A stretch of DNA of 64,000 nt from MM2 sp035460165 (GTDB lineage: Bacteria > Pseudomonadota > Gammaproteobacteria > Burkholderiales > Methylophilaceae), in assembly GCA_035460165.1 (NCBI GenBank), contig DATHWW010000009.1, positions 1 to 64,000 of the forward strand, written 5' to 3'. The position numbers and the translations under genes are program-made. Below are positions 38,108-46,827 of the stretch, one piece after another (the stretch's first letter is position 1; each line of letters starts with the position of its first letter). The notes under the pieces are model-generated. The model saw only the letters and a list, made by a program, of their open reading frames with translations, was not told the DNA's origin and did no database searches.

Positions 38108-38620
38108 GTGGCAACCGTGACCTTCAAGGGTGAACCGATCAACGTAGGCGGAACATTTCCTCGTGTCGGGGATTCCGCACGCAGTTTCATGTTGGTGGAC
38201 AAGGACCTGAACGACGTTTCGCTCAGCCAGTTCGCCGGTCGCCGGAAAATCCTCAACATTGTGCCCAGCCTGGATACGCCGGTTTGCGCAGAGTCGACCC
38301 GCAAATTCAATGAGCTGGCGAGCTTGATTCCAAATACCGTCGTGCTGGTGATTTCCGCCGACCTGCCATTCGCGCAAAGCCGTTTCTGCGCGGTGGAGAA
38401 CCTGCAAAACGTCTTTACCCTCTCCACCATGCGTGGACGCGATTTCCACAAGGAATATGGCGTGATGATCACGGATTATCCGCTGGCCGGCCTCACCGCC
38501 CGCGCCGTGATCGTGCTGGATGAAAACGACAAGGTGCTACATGCAGAACTGGTGCAGGAAATCGGCAGGGAACCGGATTACGATGCGGCACTGACTGCCG
38601 CACGCTACATAACCGTTTAA
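38108..38620 (+). CDS. tpx: Thiol peroxidase (2-Cys, atypical)
   Basis: Reduces organic hydroperoxides using thioredoxin. The 170-residue protein has the peroxidatic C60 (TPVCAESTRKF) and the resolving C94 (SRFCAVENL). The start codon is GTG at 38108, with GGGGAG eight bases upstream. Monocistronic, with its own terminator. Confidence 0.95.
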   Translation: MATVTFKGEPINVGGTFPRVGDSARSFMLVDKDLNDVSLSQFAGRRKILNIVPSLDTPVCAESTRKFNELASLIPNTVVLVISADLPFAQSRFCAVENLQNVFTLSTMRGRDFHKEYGVMITDYPLAGLTARAVIVLDENDKVLHAELVQEIGREPDYDAALTAARYITV

Positions 38621-38635
38621 AAAGGATCAATTCTT

Positions 38636-38668
38636 CAAAAGCCTGACGTCACGGCGTCAGGCTTTTTT
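38636..38668. terminator. Terminator behind tpx
   Basis: AAAAGCCTGACG and CGTCAGGCTTTT form a perfect 12-bp stem with a 6-base loop and a T-run at the 3' side on the plus strand. The flanking A's make it usable from the opposite side for the convergent gene at 38711. Confidence 0.88.
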
Positions 38669-38710
38669 ATTGTTCCAGGCAAGAAAGTCAGCCACCGACC
38701 GACCGGTTGG

Positions 38711-38944
38711 TCAATTTGAGAGTTTCGCAGCAAAGCGGTCTTTGACGTGGGTGCTGATGAATCCGCTTAGCCCCTTACCCGAGCGTGCCAGCAACTTCAT
38801 GCGTTCCACATTTTCGCGCCCGGCACTGCGGTTGGTATAGGTATAAATCCTGCCGTCGAGGAATTTGACCAGAATGCTGTCGCGCCGGATTTCATACGCA
38901 ACCACACCCGAATTGCCCGCCCGGTTTCCATAGCGCGCCAGCAT
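38711..38944 (-). CDS. Small KTSC-like protein
   Basis: A 77-residue protein whose core (SGVVAYEIRRDSILVKFLDG, then IYTYTNRSAG and LARSGKGLSGFI) resembles the KTSC domain found after lysyl-tRNA synthetase and alone. The role is not known. It starts 2 nt behind the alkyltransferase-like gene and was probably acquired or kept as a pair with it. The match to KTSC is by eye only. Confidence 0.7.
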   Translation of the reverse strand: MLARYGNRAGNSGVVAYEIRRDSILVKFLDGRIYTYTNRSAGRENVERMKLLARSGKGLSGFISTHVKDRFAAKLSN

Positions 38945-38946
38945 GG

Positions 38947-39276
38947 CTATTCACTATCGTCATTCCACCGATACATCGCGAGCCGGATACGGCCCTGCGC
39001 ATCGAAAATCACGCCTTCCCGCTCCAGACGAATCCGCTGGACGCTCTCCATGGAGTCATCGGTCGAGCGCGCGCTGATTTCTCCGGCGGCATTGACGACG
39101 CGATGCCAGGGAACGCGGCTGCCATCATCCAACGCACTCAGCGCATAGCCGACCGAGCGGGCGCCGTTCGGGATACCCGCCAGCCTTGCGATCTGGCCGT
39201 AAGTTGCCACGCGTCCAGGTGGAATACGTGACACGCAACGATAGATTTGCGTATACGAAAATGTGGCAGCAGGCAT
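38947..39276 (-). CDS. Alkyltransferase-like protein (ATL, MGMT family)
   Basis: DNA-binding relative of O6-methylguanine-DNA methyltransferase. In 109 residues it has the helix-turn-helix IPPGRVATYGQIARLAG and RSVGYAL. The active-site box reads PWHRV (56-60), with tryptophan in place of the acceptor cysteine of PCHRV. Known ATL proteins bind alkylated guanine without repairing it and recruit nucleotide excision repair. Upstream of the KTSC-like gene. Confidence 0.9.
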   Translation of the reverse strand: MPAATFSYTQIYRCVSRIPPGRVATYGQIARLAGIPNGARSVGYALSALDDGSRVPWHRVVNAAGEISARSTDDSMESVQRIRLEREGVIFDAQGRIRLAMYRWNDDSE

Positions 39277-39361
39277 GAGATAGCCCCTTCAAGGCACGTC
39301 ATTCGATAGAGAAAACGAATCGCCATTAGAATGCATGCATTCTTCGACCGAAAGTATGCAC

Positions 39362-40591
39362 ATGGAATTGCATCAATTTTTCCTTCTTTTCGCCATCGTC
39401 CTGATCGCGGCGCGCGTATTTTCCGAAACCGCCGCGCGCTTTGGCATTCCCGCCGTCATCGGCGAGTTGCTGGCAGGGCTGATGGTCGGGCCTTCATTGC
39501 TGGGCTGGGTATCGCCAGACGCCACGATGAAACTGCTGGCGGAAATCGGCATCATCCTGCTGCTGTTCGAAGTGGGCATGGATACCGACCTGCGCCGGCT
39601 GGCAAGCTCGGGAGCCAAGCCGGTCATCGTGGCGGTAGTCGGCTTCCTGCTGCCGTTTTTTCTCGGTTACGGCGTGAGTGCCTGGCTCTTCGATTTGTCG
39701 CTGCTTACCTCATTGTTCATCGGCGGCACGCTGACCGCCACCAGTATCGGCATTACGGTACGGGTGTTGGACGACCTCAAGAAACGCCAGTCCGACGAAG
39801 CGCAAATCGTCATTGGGGCAGCGGTGCTGGACGACATCCTGGGTGTGCTGGCGCTGGCTTTTCTGTACCAGTTCGCAGTGGAGCAGCAGGTTTCCATAAA
39901 AGCGCTAGGCGAAGTCGGGCTGTACATCGTCCTCTTCATGGTGCTGGCACCGTTTGTCGCCAAGTTCGCCGCCGAAATCATAGACCACTTCGACCGCCGC
40001 GCCGCGTCCCCCGGCCTGCTGCTGACGATGGCACTGGCATTGATACTGCTGTTTTCCTGGCTGGCGCATCTGGTCGGCGCGCCGGAAATCATGGGCGGCT
40101 TCGCCGCCGGTCTGGCGTTCGGTCAGCATTTCGGCCTGAAGATGCACATCCGTTTAACCCCCTCTTACGCCATCGCCTTCACGCCCAGCCCCAAACTGGC
40201 GCAGAAGGTAGAAGACCAGATGCGGCCGCTGATCCACACTTTTTCGCCGCTGTTTTTCGTGATGGTCGGCGTATCGCTCAACCTGAATGCGGTGGACTGG
40301 GGCTCGAGTTTCATCTGGGCACTCGCCGGCGCCTTGTTGGTCGCGGCGTTCATAGGAAAATTCGCGGCCGGGTTCTGCATACGCGAGTCGCGCCGCATGC
40401 AGACGGCTATCGGCATATCGATGATTCCGCGGGGGGAGGTGGGGCTGATCTTCGCCCAGCTAGGCTTCAGCCAGAACATTCTGCCCGGCGGGCTCTACGC
40501 TGCATTGCTGATCGTGATCGCCCTCACTACGATGGCGCCGCCGTTCATGCTGAAATGGTTCTACGCAACGGAAAAACCCGCTAACGGTTAA
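39362..40591 (+). CDS. Kef-type cation:proton antiporter (CPA2)
   Basis: Inner-membrane monovalent cation/proton antiporter. The 409-residue protein has about 12 helices and lacks the C-terminal TrkA-N domain of KefB/KefC. The conserved GELLAGLMVGPSLLG and LLFEVGMDTDL stretches are present. Possible starts are ATG 39335, 39356 and 39362; I use the last, which puts the first helix near the N-terminus. Its end overlaps the convergent ampD gene by 11 nt. Confidence 0.88.
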   Translation: MELHQFFLLFAIVLIAARVFSETAARFGIPAVIGELLAGLMVGPSLLGWVSPDATMKLLAEIGIILLLFEVGMDTDLRRLASSGAKPVIVAVVGFLLPFFLGYGVSAWLFDLSLLTSLFIGGTLTATSIGITVRVLDDLKKRQSDEAQIVIGAAVLDDILGVLALAFLYQFAVEQQVSIKALGEVGLYIVLFMVLAPFVAKFAAEIIDHFDRRAASPGLLLTMALALILLFSWLAHLVGAPEIMGGFAAGLAFGQHFGLKMHIRLTPSYAIAFTPSPKLAQKVEDQMRPLIHTFSPLFFVMVGVSLNLNAVDWGSSFIWALAGALLVAAFIGKFAAGFCIRESRRMQTAIGISMIPRGEVGLIFAQLGFSQNILPGGLYAALLIVIALTTMAPPFMLKWFYATEKPANG

Positions 40592-41117
40592 CCCTGCTCC
40601 AGTCGAAACACGGCCCCGGATCGGTTTTCCGGCCCGGGGCAATATCCGAATGACCGGTCACTGCCATAACGGGATAAATCTCTTTCAGCGCGGCCAACAA
40701 GCCATTTAGCGTCACGTACTGCGCTTCTTCAAATGGGGTTTCGTCATCGCCTTCCAGTTCGATGCCTATTGAGAAATCGTTGCAGCGCTCGCGGCCCTGC
40801 CATTGCGACACGCCGGCATGCCAGGCGCGCTTGCCGCATGGGACGAATTGGATTAGTTCACCGCTTCGGCGTATGAAAAAATGTGCCGATACCTTCAAAT
40901 GATGGATTTCACGGTAATACGGATGCACTGCGGGGTTCAGCCGGTTGGTGAACAGTTCGATCACGCCGTCACCGTCGAATTCGCCAGGAGGAAGGCTGAT
41001 ATTGTGGATCACGATCAGCTCGGCCAAGCATCCGGGCGGGCGTTCATCGCAGTTGGGTGAAGCGATCTGGCATGCGCCAGAAACAACGCCGTCCGCCTCG
41101 ACACGCAGCGCACTCAT
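40581..41117 (-). CDS. ampD: 1,6-anhydro-N-acetylmuramyl-L-alanine amidase AmpD
   Basis: Cytoplasmic zinc amidase for peptidoglycan recycling; its loss derepresses ampC in bacteria with AmpR. The 178-residue protein has zinc ligands H38 (IVIHNISLPPG), H156 and D166 (GHSDIAPGRKTDPGP). Divergent from the antiporter gene that follows. Confidence 0.95.
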   Translation of the reverse strand: MSALRVEADGVVSGACQIASPNCDERPPGCLAELIVIHNISLPPGEFDGDGVIELFTNRLNPAVHPYYREIHHLKVSAHFFIRRSGELIQFVPCGKRAWHAGVSQWQGRERCNDFSIGIELEGDDETPFEEAQYVTLNGLLAALKEIYPVMAVTGHSDIAPGRKTDPGPCFDWSRVNR

Positions 41118-41174
41118 GCGTAGGAAGCCCGATTCCGATACAATCGCGTGCTAAACAAACTGTCAGGGCCTTCC

Positions 41175-42176
41175 ATGATATTCCTCGAATTATTAGTCAT
41201 GCTGGTGGTGATTCTAGTCGCTGCCGAAATCTTTACCAACGCTCTCGAACACTTGGGCGAAAAACTCAAAATCTCCGAGGGCGTCACCGGTTCGCTGTTC
41301 GCCGCCGTCGGTACGGCGCTGCCGGAAACCATGGTGCCGCTGCTGGCATTGCTGGCGGGCACAGCCAACACCCAGGTCAACGAGGAAATCGGCGTCGGCG
41401 CCATTCTCGGCGCACCGCTGATGCTGTCTACCCTATCGCTGTCGTTGCTGGCGTTTGCGGTGCTGAGAAAGCGTGGCGTACATGGCGAATTCCGGCCGGA
41501 AAAAACCGGCCTGATCCGCGACCTCAACTTTTTCCTGGCCGCTTTTGCTTTCGCCACGCTCGCCTTGTTCATCCCGCACACCATGACAGAAGTCCGCGCC
41601 GCGCTGGGCTTCGGCATGGTGCTGATCTATTTCATCTACATCATGCTCACCCTGCGCGCATCCAAGGCACTGGTGCATGAAGGTCATGCCACCGAAGCCG
41701 ACGACCCGATGTTCCTGTGCCGTATCGGCCTGCCCAACAACATGCTCGTCATCCTGCTGCAACTGGCAGGCGGCCTTGCGCTGCTGATTTTCGGCGCGCA
41801 TGGCTTCATTCATGGCGTCGAAGAAGCCGCTGCGATCATTGGTATCTCCGCGCTGCTGCTGTCGCTGCTGATCATCCCAATCGCGACCGAGTTGCCGGAG
41901 AAGGTCAACAGCATCCTCTGGGTTCGCAAGCACAAGGACACGCTGGCGTTCGGCAACATCACCGGAGCGATGGTATTCCAGGGCACGCTGCTGCCGGCCA
42001 TCGGCATCATGCTGACACCGTGGGAGCCGCGCAGCGAAGTGCTGGCAGGCGTCATCATCACCTTGCTGGCCGCGCTCTGGCTGCGCTGGATGGCGGGCAA
42101 GGGCCACCTGAAAGTGTGGCACGTATGGGTAAATGGCGCGATGTACCTGACTTACCTGGTAGTAGCGCTGTCGTAG
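41175..42176 (+). CDS. CaCA-family sodium/calcium exchanger-like protein
   Basis: Membrane exchanger with two homologous halves of about five helices each. The alpha-repeats are visible as EGVTGSLFAAVGTALPETMVP-like (first half) and AIIGISALLLSLLIIPIATELPE (second half). The 333-residue product starts at ATG 41175 with AGGG upstream; a GTG nine codons earlier is an alternative. Ion specificity cannot be read from sequence. Confidence 0.87.
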   Translation: MIFLELLVMLVVILVAAEIFTNALEHLGEKLKISEGVTGSLFAAVGTALPETMVPLLALLAGTANTQVNEEIGVGAILGAPLMLSTLSLSLLAFAVLRKRGVHGEFRPEKTGLIRDLNFFLAAFAFATLALFIPHTMTEVRAALGFGMVLIYFIYIMLTLRASKALVHEGHATEADDPMFLCRIGLPNNMLVILLQLAGGLALLIFGAHGFIHGVEEAAAIIGISALLLSLLIIPIATELPEKVNSILWVRKHKDTLAFGNITGAMVFQGTLLPAIGIMLTPWEPRSEVLAGVIITLLAALWLRWMAGKGHLKVWHVWVNGAMYLTYLVVALS

Positions 42177-42177
42177 A

Positions 42178-43530
42178 CTAATCCCTGCCGAGTCCCAGTC
42201 TTTCGAGCCGGTAACGCAAGGTGCGGAAGCTGACGCCCAGCAATTTTGCCGCGGCAGTTTTGTTGTTGCCGGTTTTTTCGAGGGCATCGAGGATGATTTT
42301 CCGTTCGATGCTCTCGAGATAATCCGGTAGCGCAACTTCTCCATCGGGCACGAACCCGTCGCCTTCGGCCGAAGTCGACGATACTTCCAACAACAGGTCC
42401 TCACGCTCGATAACGCCGCCGTCACACAGGGCCAGGGCGCGCTCGAGCACATTCTCCAGCTCGCGCACGTTGCCGGGAAAGCCATGCCGGGTCAGGGCCG
42501 TCGCCGCCGTTGCCGAAAGGCTCGGGAGCGTCGTGCCGAGTTCCCGGCAATGCTTTTCCAGTATGTTCGCGGCAAGCTGCGGAATATCCTCGGCCATCTC
42601 CCGCAACGGCGGCATCTTGAGCTCGATGACATTGAGCCGGTAATACAAGTCCTGCCGGAACAAACCGTTTTCCATCATCTGCGACAAATTGCGGTGCGTT
42701 GCGCTGATGATGCGCACGTCTACGTTTTCTTCCTGCGTACTGCCAACCATGCGCACTTTCTTTTCCTGGATCGCGCGCAGCAGCTTCACTTGCATCGGCA
42801 ACGGCAGGTCTGCGACTTCGTCCAGAAACAAGGTACCGCCATTGGCAGCCTGGAAAAAACCTTCCCTGTCCTGCAAGGCGCCGGTGAATGCGCCCTTTTT
42901 GTATCCGAAGAATTCGCTTTCCATGAGATTCTCGGGAATCGCACCGCAATTTACCGGCACGAACGGTCCCTCGCGCCGCGCGCTATTGGCGTGGATCAGC
43001 CGCGCGGCGAGTTCCTTGCCGCTGCCCGATTCGCCGCTGATATACACCGGTGCCTGGCTGCGTGCCAGCTTGTCTATCATCTGCCGTGCCTGACGGATAG
43101 GGGCGGAATCGCCGACCAAGGCGAGTCCGGCCGTCTTGGGTTCGGTACGCTCCGACAGCTTGAGTGCCGACTGCACTAGCGGCCGCAATTGCTTGAGCGA
43201 GATGGGCTTGGAAAGATAATCGAATGCGCCGGCTTTGAGCGCGGCAACCGCATTCTCGGCGCTGCCGTAAGCGGTAATGACGGCCACCGGCATACCCGGC
43301 CGGTGCTGGAAAATGTGGCGCATCAATTCCAGGCCGTCACCGTCCGGCAAGCGCATGTCGGTGAGGCAAAGCGCAAACTCTCGCTGCTCCAGCTTTCGCT
43401 GCGCTTCGGCCACATCCGATGCGCACTCGACGGACAGCCCCATTCGCTCGAGCGTCAGGACCAGCAGCTCGCGGATATCGGCTTCATCGTCCACCACCAG
43501 GCACGAGGCCGTTGCAGGGAAATCAGGCAT
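42178..43530 (-). CDS. pilR: Sigma-54-dependent response regulator PilR
   Basis: Activator of type IV pilin transcription with RpoN. The 450-residue protein has a receiver domain with phosphate acceptor D58. The AAA+ domain has Walker A GESGSGKE (166-173) and the sigma-54-contacting GAFTGA loop (213-218), and a Fis-type helix-turn-helix lies at the C-terminus. It overlaps pilS by 8 nt. PilR is preferred over other NtrC-type regulators because of the multi-helix PilS-type partner. Confidence 0.9.
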   Translation of the reverse strand: MPDFPATASCLVVDDEADIRELLVLTLERMGLSVECASDVAEAQRKLEQREFALCLTDMRLPDGDGLELMRHIFQHRPGMPVAVITAYGSAENAVAALKAGAFDYLSKPISLKQLRPLVQSALKLSERTEPKTAGLALVGDSAPIRQARQMIDKLARSQAPVYISGESGSGKELAARLIHANSARREGPFVPVNCGAIPENLMESEFFGYKKGAFTGALQDREGFFQAANGGTLFLDEVADLPLPMQVKLLRAIQEKKVRMVGSTQEENVDVRIISATHRNLSQMMENGLFRQDLYYRLNVIELKMPPLREMAEDIPQLAANILEKHCRELGTTLPSLSATAATALTRHGFPGNVRELENVLERALALCDGGVIEREDLLLEVSSTSAEGDGFVPDGEVALPDYLESIERKIILDALEKTGNNKTAAAKLLGVSFRTLRYRLERLGLGRD

Positions 43531-45124
43531 ATTGTCTCTTCAAATAGATAATAAATCGCGCCCCGACCGGAGATTCTACATAATCCAGCACCGCACCGTT
43601 GGCCTCACACAATTCTCGCGCCACATAGAGCCCGAGTCCGGTACCGCTGGCTTCGGTGGTAAAGAACGGCTCGAACAGATGCGGCCGAACTTCCGCCGGA
43701 ACGCCATCGCCGTCGTCAGACACTTCAAGCTCGAGACGCGACGGTCGCACGCCTTCACGTAAATGCACCTTCAGGCTGCCTGCCTGCCTTTTTCCGTGGC
43801 GCCAGCCGTTGCGGCAAAGATTCCATAATATCTGGTGCAAATGATGGCGATCGAACAGCGTTGCCAAGTCGCCGCTTTCGAACTCGGCCACGAAGCCTTC
43901 CGCCGGAATTTTTTCGATGCGGCAAAAATGCTCATGAAATTCATCCAGGAAATCGTCCAGACTGATGGTTTCCTGCCGGCTGCGGTCGCGCCTGCTCAGC
44001 TGCAACACATCCTTCACCATGTGGTCCAGCCGATGCACGTTGTCGTCGATGATCTGCAGCAAGCGATGGTATGTTGGGTCGGCGCCTTCCTCTTCCTGCA
44101 ATAACTGGTTGGCGTGGCTGATCGCACTCAGCGGATTGCGGATTTCATGCGCGATGTTGGCCGTCAGGCGACCGAGCGCGGCCAGTTTAAGCTGGCGCGC
44201 CTGCTCTTGTACGCGGCTCCAGTCTTCAATGAAAATCACCGCGCCGTGCTTGCGGTCAGCACCCACCGGCAAAAAGCGCAGCGACAGCTCTTTGCCATTG
44301 GCCGAGAATTTCTGGTCTCCGGCGGCATTGCCGCGCGCCCATTCCGAATAAAGCTGCGCGATGTCCGGAGCAAAGGTGTCCAGCGACGCTTCCTTCCAGT
44401 TGCCGGCGTTGACGCCCAGCAAGCTCTCGGCGCGCAAATTGTGATGGCGGAGATGCGCATCCTGATCGACCACCATCACCCCATCCTGCATGTCGCGGAT
44501 CACCAATTGGTTGATCTGTGCCAGGTTTTCCAGGTCGATGCCGCGTTGCGAAGCAAGCTCTTCGCTCTGCTGGGTACGCTTGGCAAAGGTGTGCGCCAGC
44601 CAGGCAGTTGCAAAACAGCTAAGCCCCAGCATGACTGCATGACTGTAATCGCCAAAACTCTCGCTTCCGGCCAGCATTCTCCAGGTCTGTTCCAACAGCA
44701 AGGCGATACTGGCGAGCGCCGCATAAAACAACGCAAGCCGCCCCTGGCTGATCAGGCTTGCGCCGGCAATCGCCACCACCAGCAGCAAGCCGAAGCCACT
44801 CTTGACCCCGCCACTGGCATGCATCAGCAACACGATAAACACAATGTCGCCCATCGCCTGCAAGGTCAGTTGCCGATTGAATCTCGGCCATCGGACAAAT
44901 GCCAGCACAGTCATCGCCACAGCGAAAGCGACATAACTGAATGCCACATTCAGGTACAAGGGACTATCGTAGCCCCGCCACCAATCACGTTCGCCGAACA
45001 GGAAATAGGTGCTAAAAAGAAGAACAGCAACGATCAGTCGGTAAAAGCTGAAGTAGCGCATCGTACGCCAGTAGGCGTCGGAATGCGGTAAAGGCGGCTC
45101 GGCAACGAGGACGGGTAGCTTCAT
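43523..45124 (-). CDS. pilS: Sensor histidine kinase PilS
   Basis: Membrane kinase partner of PilR. The 533-residue protein has six N-terminal helices (about 25-180), a PAS-like domain (about 200-300), the phosphorylated H326 in NIAHEIRNPLS and the ATPase domain with N, G1 (DDGDGVP) and G2 (GTGLGLY) boxes. Known PilS proteins sense pilin in the membrane. It overlaps the preceding small gene by 4 nt. Confidence 0.9.
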   Translation of the reverse strand: MKLPVLVAEPPLPHSDAYWRTMRYFSFYRLIVAVLLFSTYFLFGERDWWRGYDSPLYLNVAFSYVAFAVAMTVLAFVRWPRFNRQLTLQAMGDIVFIVLLMHASGGVKSGFGLLLVVAIAGASLISQGRLALFYAALASIALLLEQTWRMLAGSESFGDYSHAVMLGLSCFATAWLAHTFAKRTQQSEELASQRGIDLENLAQINQLVIRDMQDGVMVVDQDAHLRHHNLRAESLLGVNAGNWKEASLDTFAPDIAQLYSEWARGNAAGDQKFSANGKELSLRFLPVGADRKHGAVIFIEDWSRVQEQARQLKLAALGRLTANIAHEIRNPLSAISHANQLLQEEEGADPTYHRLLQIIDDNVHRLDHMVKDVLQLSRRDRSRQETISLDDFLDEFHEHFCRIEKIPAEGFVAEFESGDLATLFDRHHLHQILWNLCRNGWRHGKRQAGSLKVHLREGVRPSRLELEVSDDGDGVPAEVRPHLFEPFFTTEASGTGLGLYVARELCEANGAVLDYVESPVGARFIIYLKRQYA

Positions 45125-45348
45125 TGCTCCGCTTTATCGCTGTGTTCCTTGCAGCAAAAATAGGCGCCTTTTTTCAAGATGCTTTCGTTCTTGGGAAGAT
45201 GGACGCCACACTCCTTGCAAGAGACCATGTCCTGCGATTCCGGCTTGACCGACGGTCGCGGTCGCTTGTCGATCCCACGCCGGTATTGCTTAAGCAGCAG
45301 CAAAACCATCCATATGGCCAGGGCCAGTAACAGTAATTTACCTAACAT
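45121..45348 (-). CDS. Small membrane-anchored Cys-rich protein (PP0621-like)
   Basis: A 75-residue protein with one N-terminal helix (2-19) and a cytoplasmic zinc-ribbon-like knot. The knot has CKECGVHLPKNE and then FCCKEHSD, so four to five cysteines and a histidine. Genes like this are seen in front of pilS in betaproteobacteria and pseudomonads; function unknown. Its stop overlaps the pilS start, so it is the first gene of a pilSR unit. Confidence 0.8.
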   Translation of the reverse strand: MLGKLLLLALAIWMVLLLLKQYRRGIDKRPRPSVKPESQDMVSCKECGVHLPKNESILKKGAYFCCKEHSDKAEQ

Positions 45349-45416
45349 GGTGCAGGCTTTCGAATTGAAAGGTCGATTGTAACGAAAAGCCGGTCACGCA
45401 ACAAAAATCAACCTGC

Positions 45417-45422
45417 TATACT
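45417..45422 (+). promoter_or_regulatory. Candidate -10 box upstream of the ECF sigma gene
   Basis: TATACT 46 nt upstream of the start of the sigma gene, but without a good -35 box at the expected distance. Directly after it a GGAACC occurs (45429-45434), which resembles the -35 element used by many ECF sigma factors, so self-activation is possible. Confidence 0.3.
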
Positions 45423-45467
45423 CGGCGGGAACCGGGACCAAGACTGTCCTTCAAGCTTCTCAAAAGA

Positions 45468-46031
45468 ATGGCCAACTCTCAGGAATTATCCGATTTTCTT
45501 TCAGAGGTCGAGCGACGCGCCTATAAACAGGCCGTATATGCAGTACGCAACGACCACATGGCACTCGATATCGTGCAGGATTCCATGCTCAAGCTGGCGG
45601 AAAAGTATGCGCAGCGGCCTGCGGATGAGTTTCCGATGCTGTTTCAGCGGATTTTGCAAAACACCATCCGCGACCACTTCCGCCGCCAGAAAGTCCGCAA
45701 TCTCTGGACGACATTGTTTTCCTCGTTTTCATCCGGCGATGACGACGAGGATCGTGATCCGCTGGAAACCTTAAGCTCCATCGAAGACGAGGGCGCTGAC
45801 GACCCGCAGAAGCAGGTGGAGCGTACCCAAACGCTTGCTATAATCGAAAGTGCCTTACAAAAACTGCCAGGCCGTCAACGCGAAGCCTTTGTACTGCGTT
45901 ACTGGGAAGATATGGATGTAGCGGAAACGGCAAAAATAATGGGATGTTCCGAGGGTAGCGTCAAGACGCATTGCTCACGGGCAGTGCATGCATTGGCGGC
46001 AGTGCTCGGGAAGAAAGGAATTCGGCTATGA
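45468..46031 (+). CDS. RNA polymerase sigma factor, ECF subfamily
   Basis: Directs RNA polymerase to a special promoter class. The 187-residue protein has sigma region 2 (about 10-75, HMALDIVQDSMLKLAEK), an acidic linker (about 88-125, SSGDDDEDRD) and region 4 (about 128-185, LPGRQREAFVLRYWEDM and CSEGSVKTHCSRA). The linker is longer than in most ECFs. It overlaps the next gene by 4 nt; that gene is the likely cognate anti-sigma factor. Confidence 0.92.
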   Translation: MANSQELSDFLSEVERRAYKQAVYAVRNDHMALDIVQDSMLKLAEKYAQRPADEFPMLFQRILQNTIRDHFRRQKVRNLWTTLFSSFSSGDDDEDRDPLETLSSIEDEGADDPQKQVERTQTLAIIESALQKLPGRQREAFVLRYWEDMDVAETAKIMGCSEGSVKTHCSRAVHALAAVLGKKGIRL

Positions 46032-46411
46032 CACGCGAACAGGACACAGCAAAGAAAATTGTCGACGTTTTGAATTATGGCGCCTCGGAACTGGATCAGC
46101 AGACCTCCGACAAGTTGTTTGCGGCCCGACGAAAAGCGGTCGCCGCGATGGCCCAACCGGCCTATGTCGCCCATGCCGAAACCACTCTCGCCGGCATGGG
46201 CCGCTACATCAACGAACACTTGCATGGACATCACGCTTGGATGCCCATGGTGCTAGTGATTTCGGCGGCACTCCTGGTGTTCGTCGTCTTACAACAAAAC
46301 TATTCGGAACCGGTCGAGGCAGATGCATTGCTGCTCGCTTCCGACCTGCCGCCAGAAGCGTATGTGGACAAGGGGTTTGATGTATGGCTAGAAAATTCCT
46401 CGCGGCGCTAA
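46028..46411 (+). CDS. DUF3619-family protein, likely anti-sigma factor
   Basis: A 127-residue single-pass membrane protein: about 70 cytoplasmic residues with helices, one helix (about 72-92), and a short periplasmic part. It contains no cysteine, so it lacks the zinc motif of the common ZAS anti-sigma class. Position directly behind an ECF sigma gene with 4-nt overlap, plus topology, suggests sequestration of the sigma factor. This role is inference. Confidence 0.75.
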   Translation: MTREQDTAKKIVDVLNYGASELDQQTSDKLFAARRKAVAAMAQPAYVAHAETTLAGMGRYINEHLHGHHAWMPMVLVISAALLVFVVLQQNYSEPVEADALLLASDLPPEAYVDKGFDVWLENSSRR

Positions 46412-46824
46412 TCGCGATTGCCGCCTTGTGGGCGGTGCCAGCGCATGCCGCACAGGGAGGCGATCCGAATTGGGCGCAATTGAGCGAAGATCAGAAGCAG
46501 GTCCTGTCGCCTCTGGCCGAAGAATGGGATACCTTGCGTCCCTGGCAGCGCGAACGCATGCTCGATATCGCACGCGACTATCCTAAAATGAATCCGCAGC
46601 AACAGCAGCGCGTGCAGCAGCGACTCGACAACTGGAGCCGCATGACACCCTACGAGCGTGAAAACGCGCGCAAGAAGTACCAGCGGTTCGACTCCCTACC
46701 CCCGGAAAAGCAGGACGAGTTGCGGAAAAAATGGCGCGAATATCAGCGCCTGCCGGAGTCCGAACGTCAAAAACTCCGCAACAACCGTCCCGAACCCGCA
46801 CCCGAAGACGATTTCGGCAATTAG
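46384..46824 (+). CDS. DUF3106-family periplasmic protein
   Basis: A 146-residue secreted protein with a signal peptide (1-22, ending PAHAA) and four to five repeats of a short helical motif: LSEDQKQVLSPLAEEW, LRPWQRERM, MTPYERENARKKYQRF, LPPEKQDELRKKW, LPESERQKLR. The L/M-x-P/E-x-x-R/Q pattern recalls LTxxQ proteins such as CpxP, but relatedness is not shown. It overlaps the DUF3619 gene by 28 nt. A periplasmic sensor or modulator of the ECF system is possible. Confidence 0.8.
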   Translation: MARKFLAALIAIAALWAVPAHAAQGGDPNWAQLSEDQKQVLSPLAEEWDTLRPWQRERMLDIARDYPKMNPQQQQRVQQRLDNWSRMTPYERENARKKYQRFDSLPPEKQDELRKKWREYQRLPESERQKLRNNRPEPAPEDDFGN

Positions 46825-46827
46825 CGT

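Noticed and set aside
37938..38120. 60-codon frame upstream of tpx
   Set aside because: It overlaps the tpx start and ribosome binding site, and has no recognisable features.
39331..40584. 417-codon frame overlapping the Kef-type antiporter in another phase
   Set aside because: Arg/His-rich shadow without membrane helices. The overlapping frame gives a clear CPA2 antiporter.
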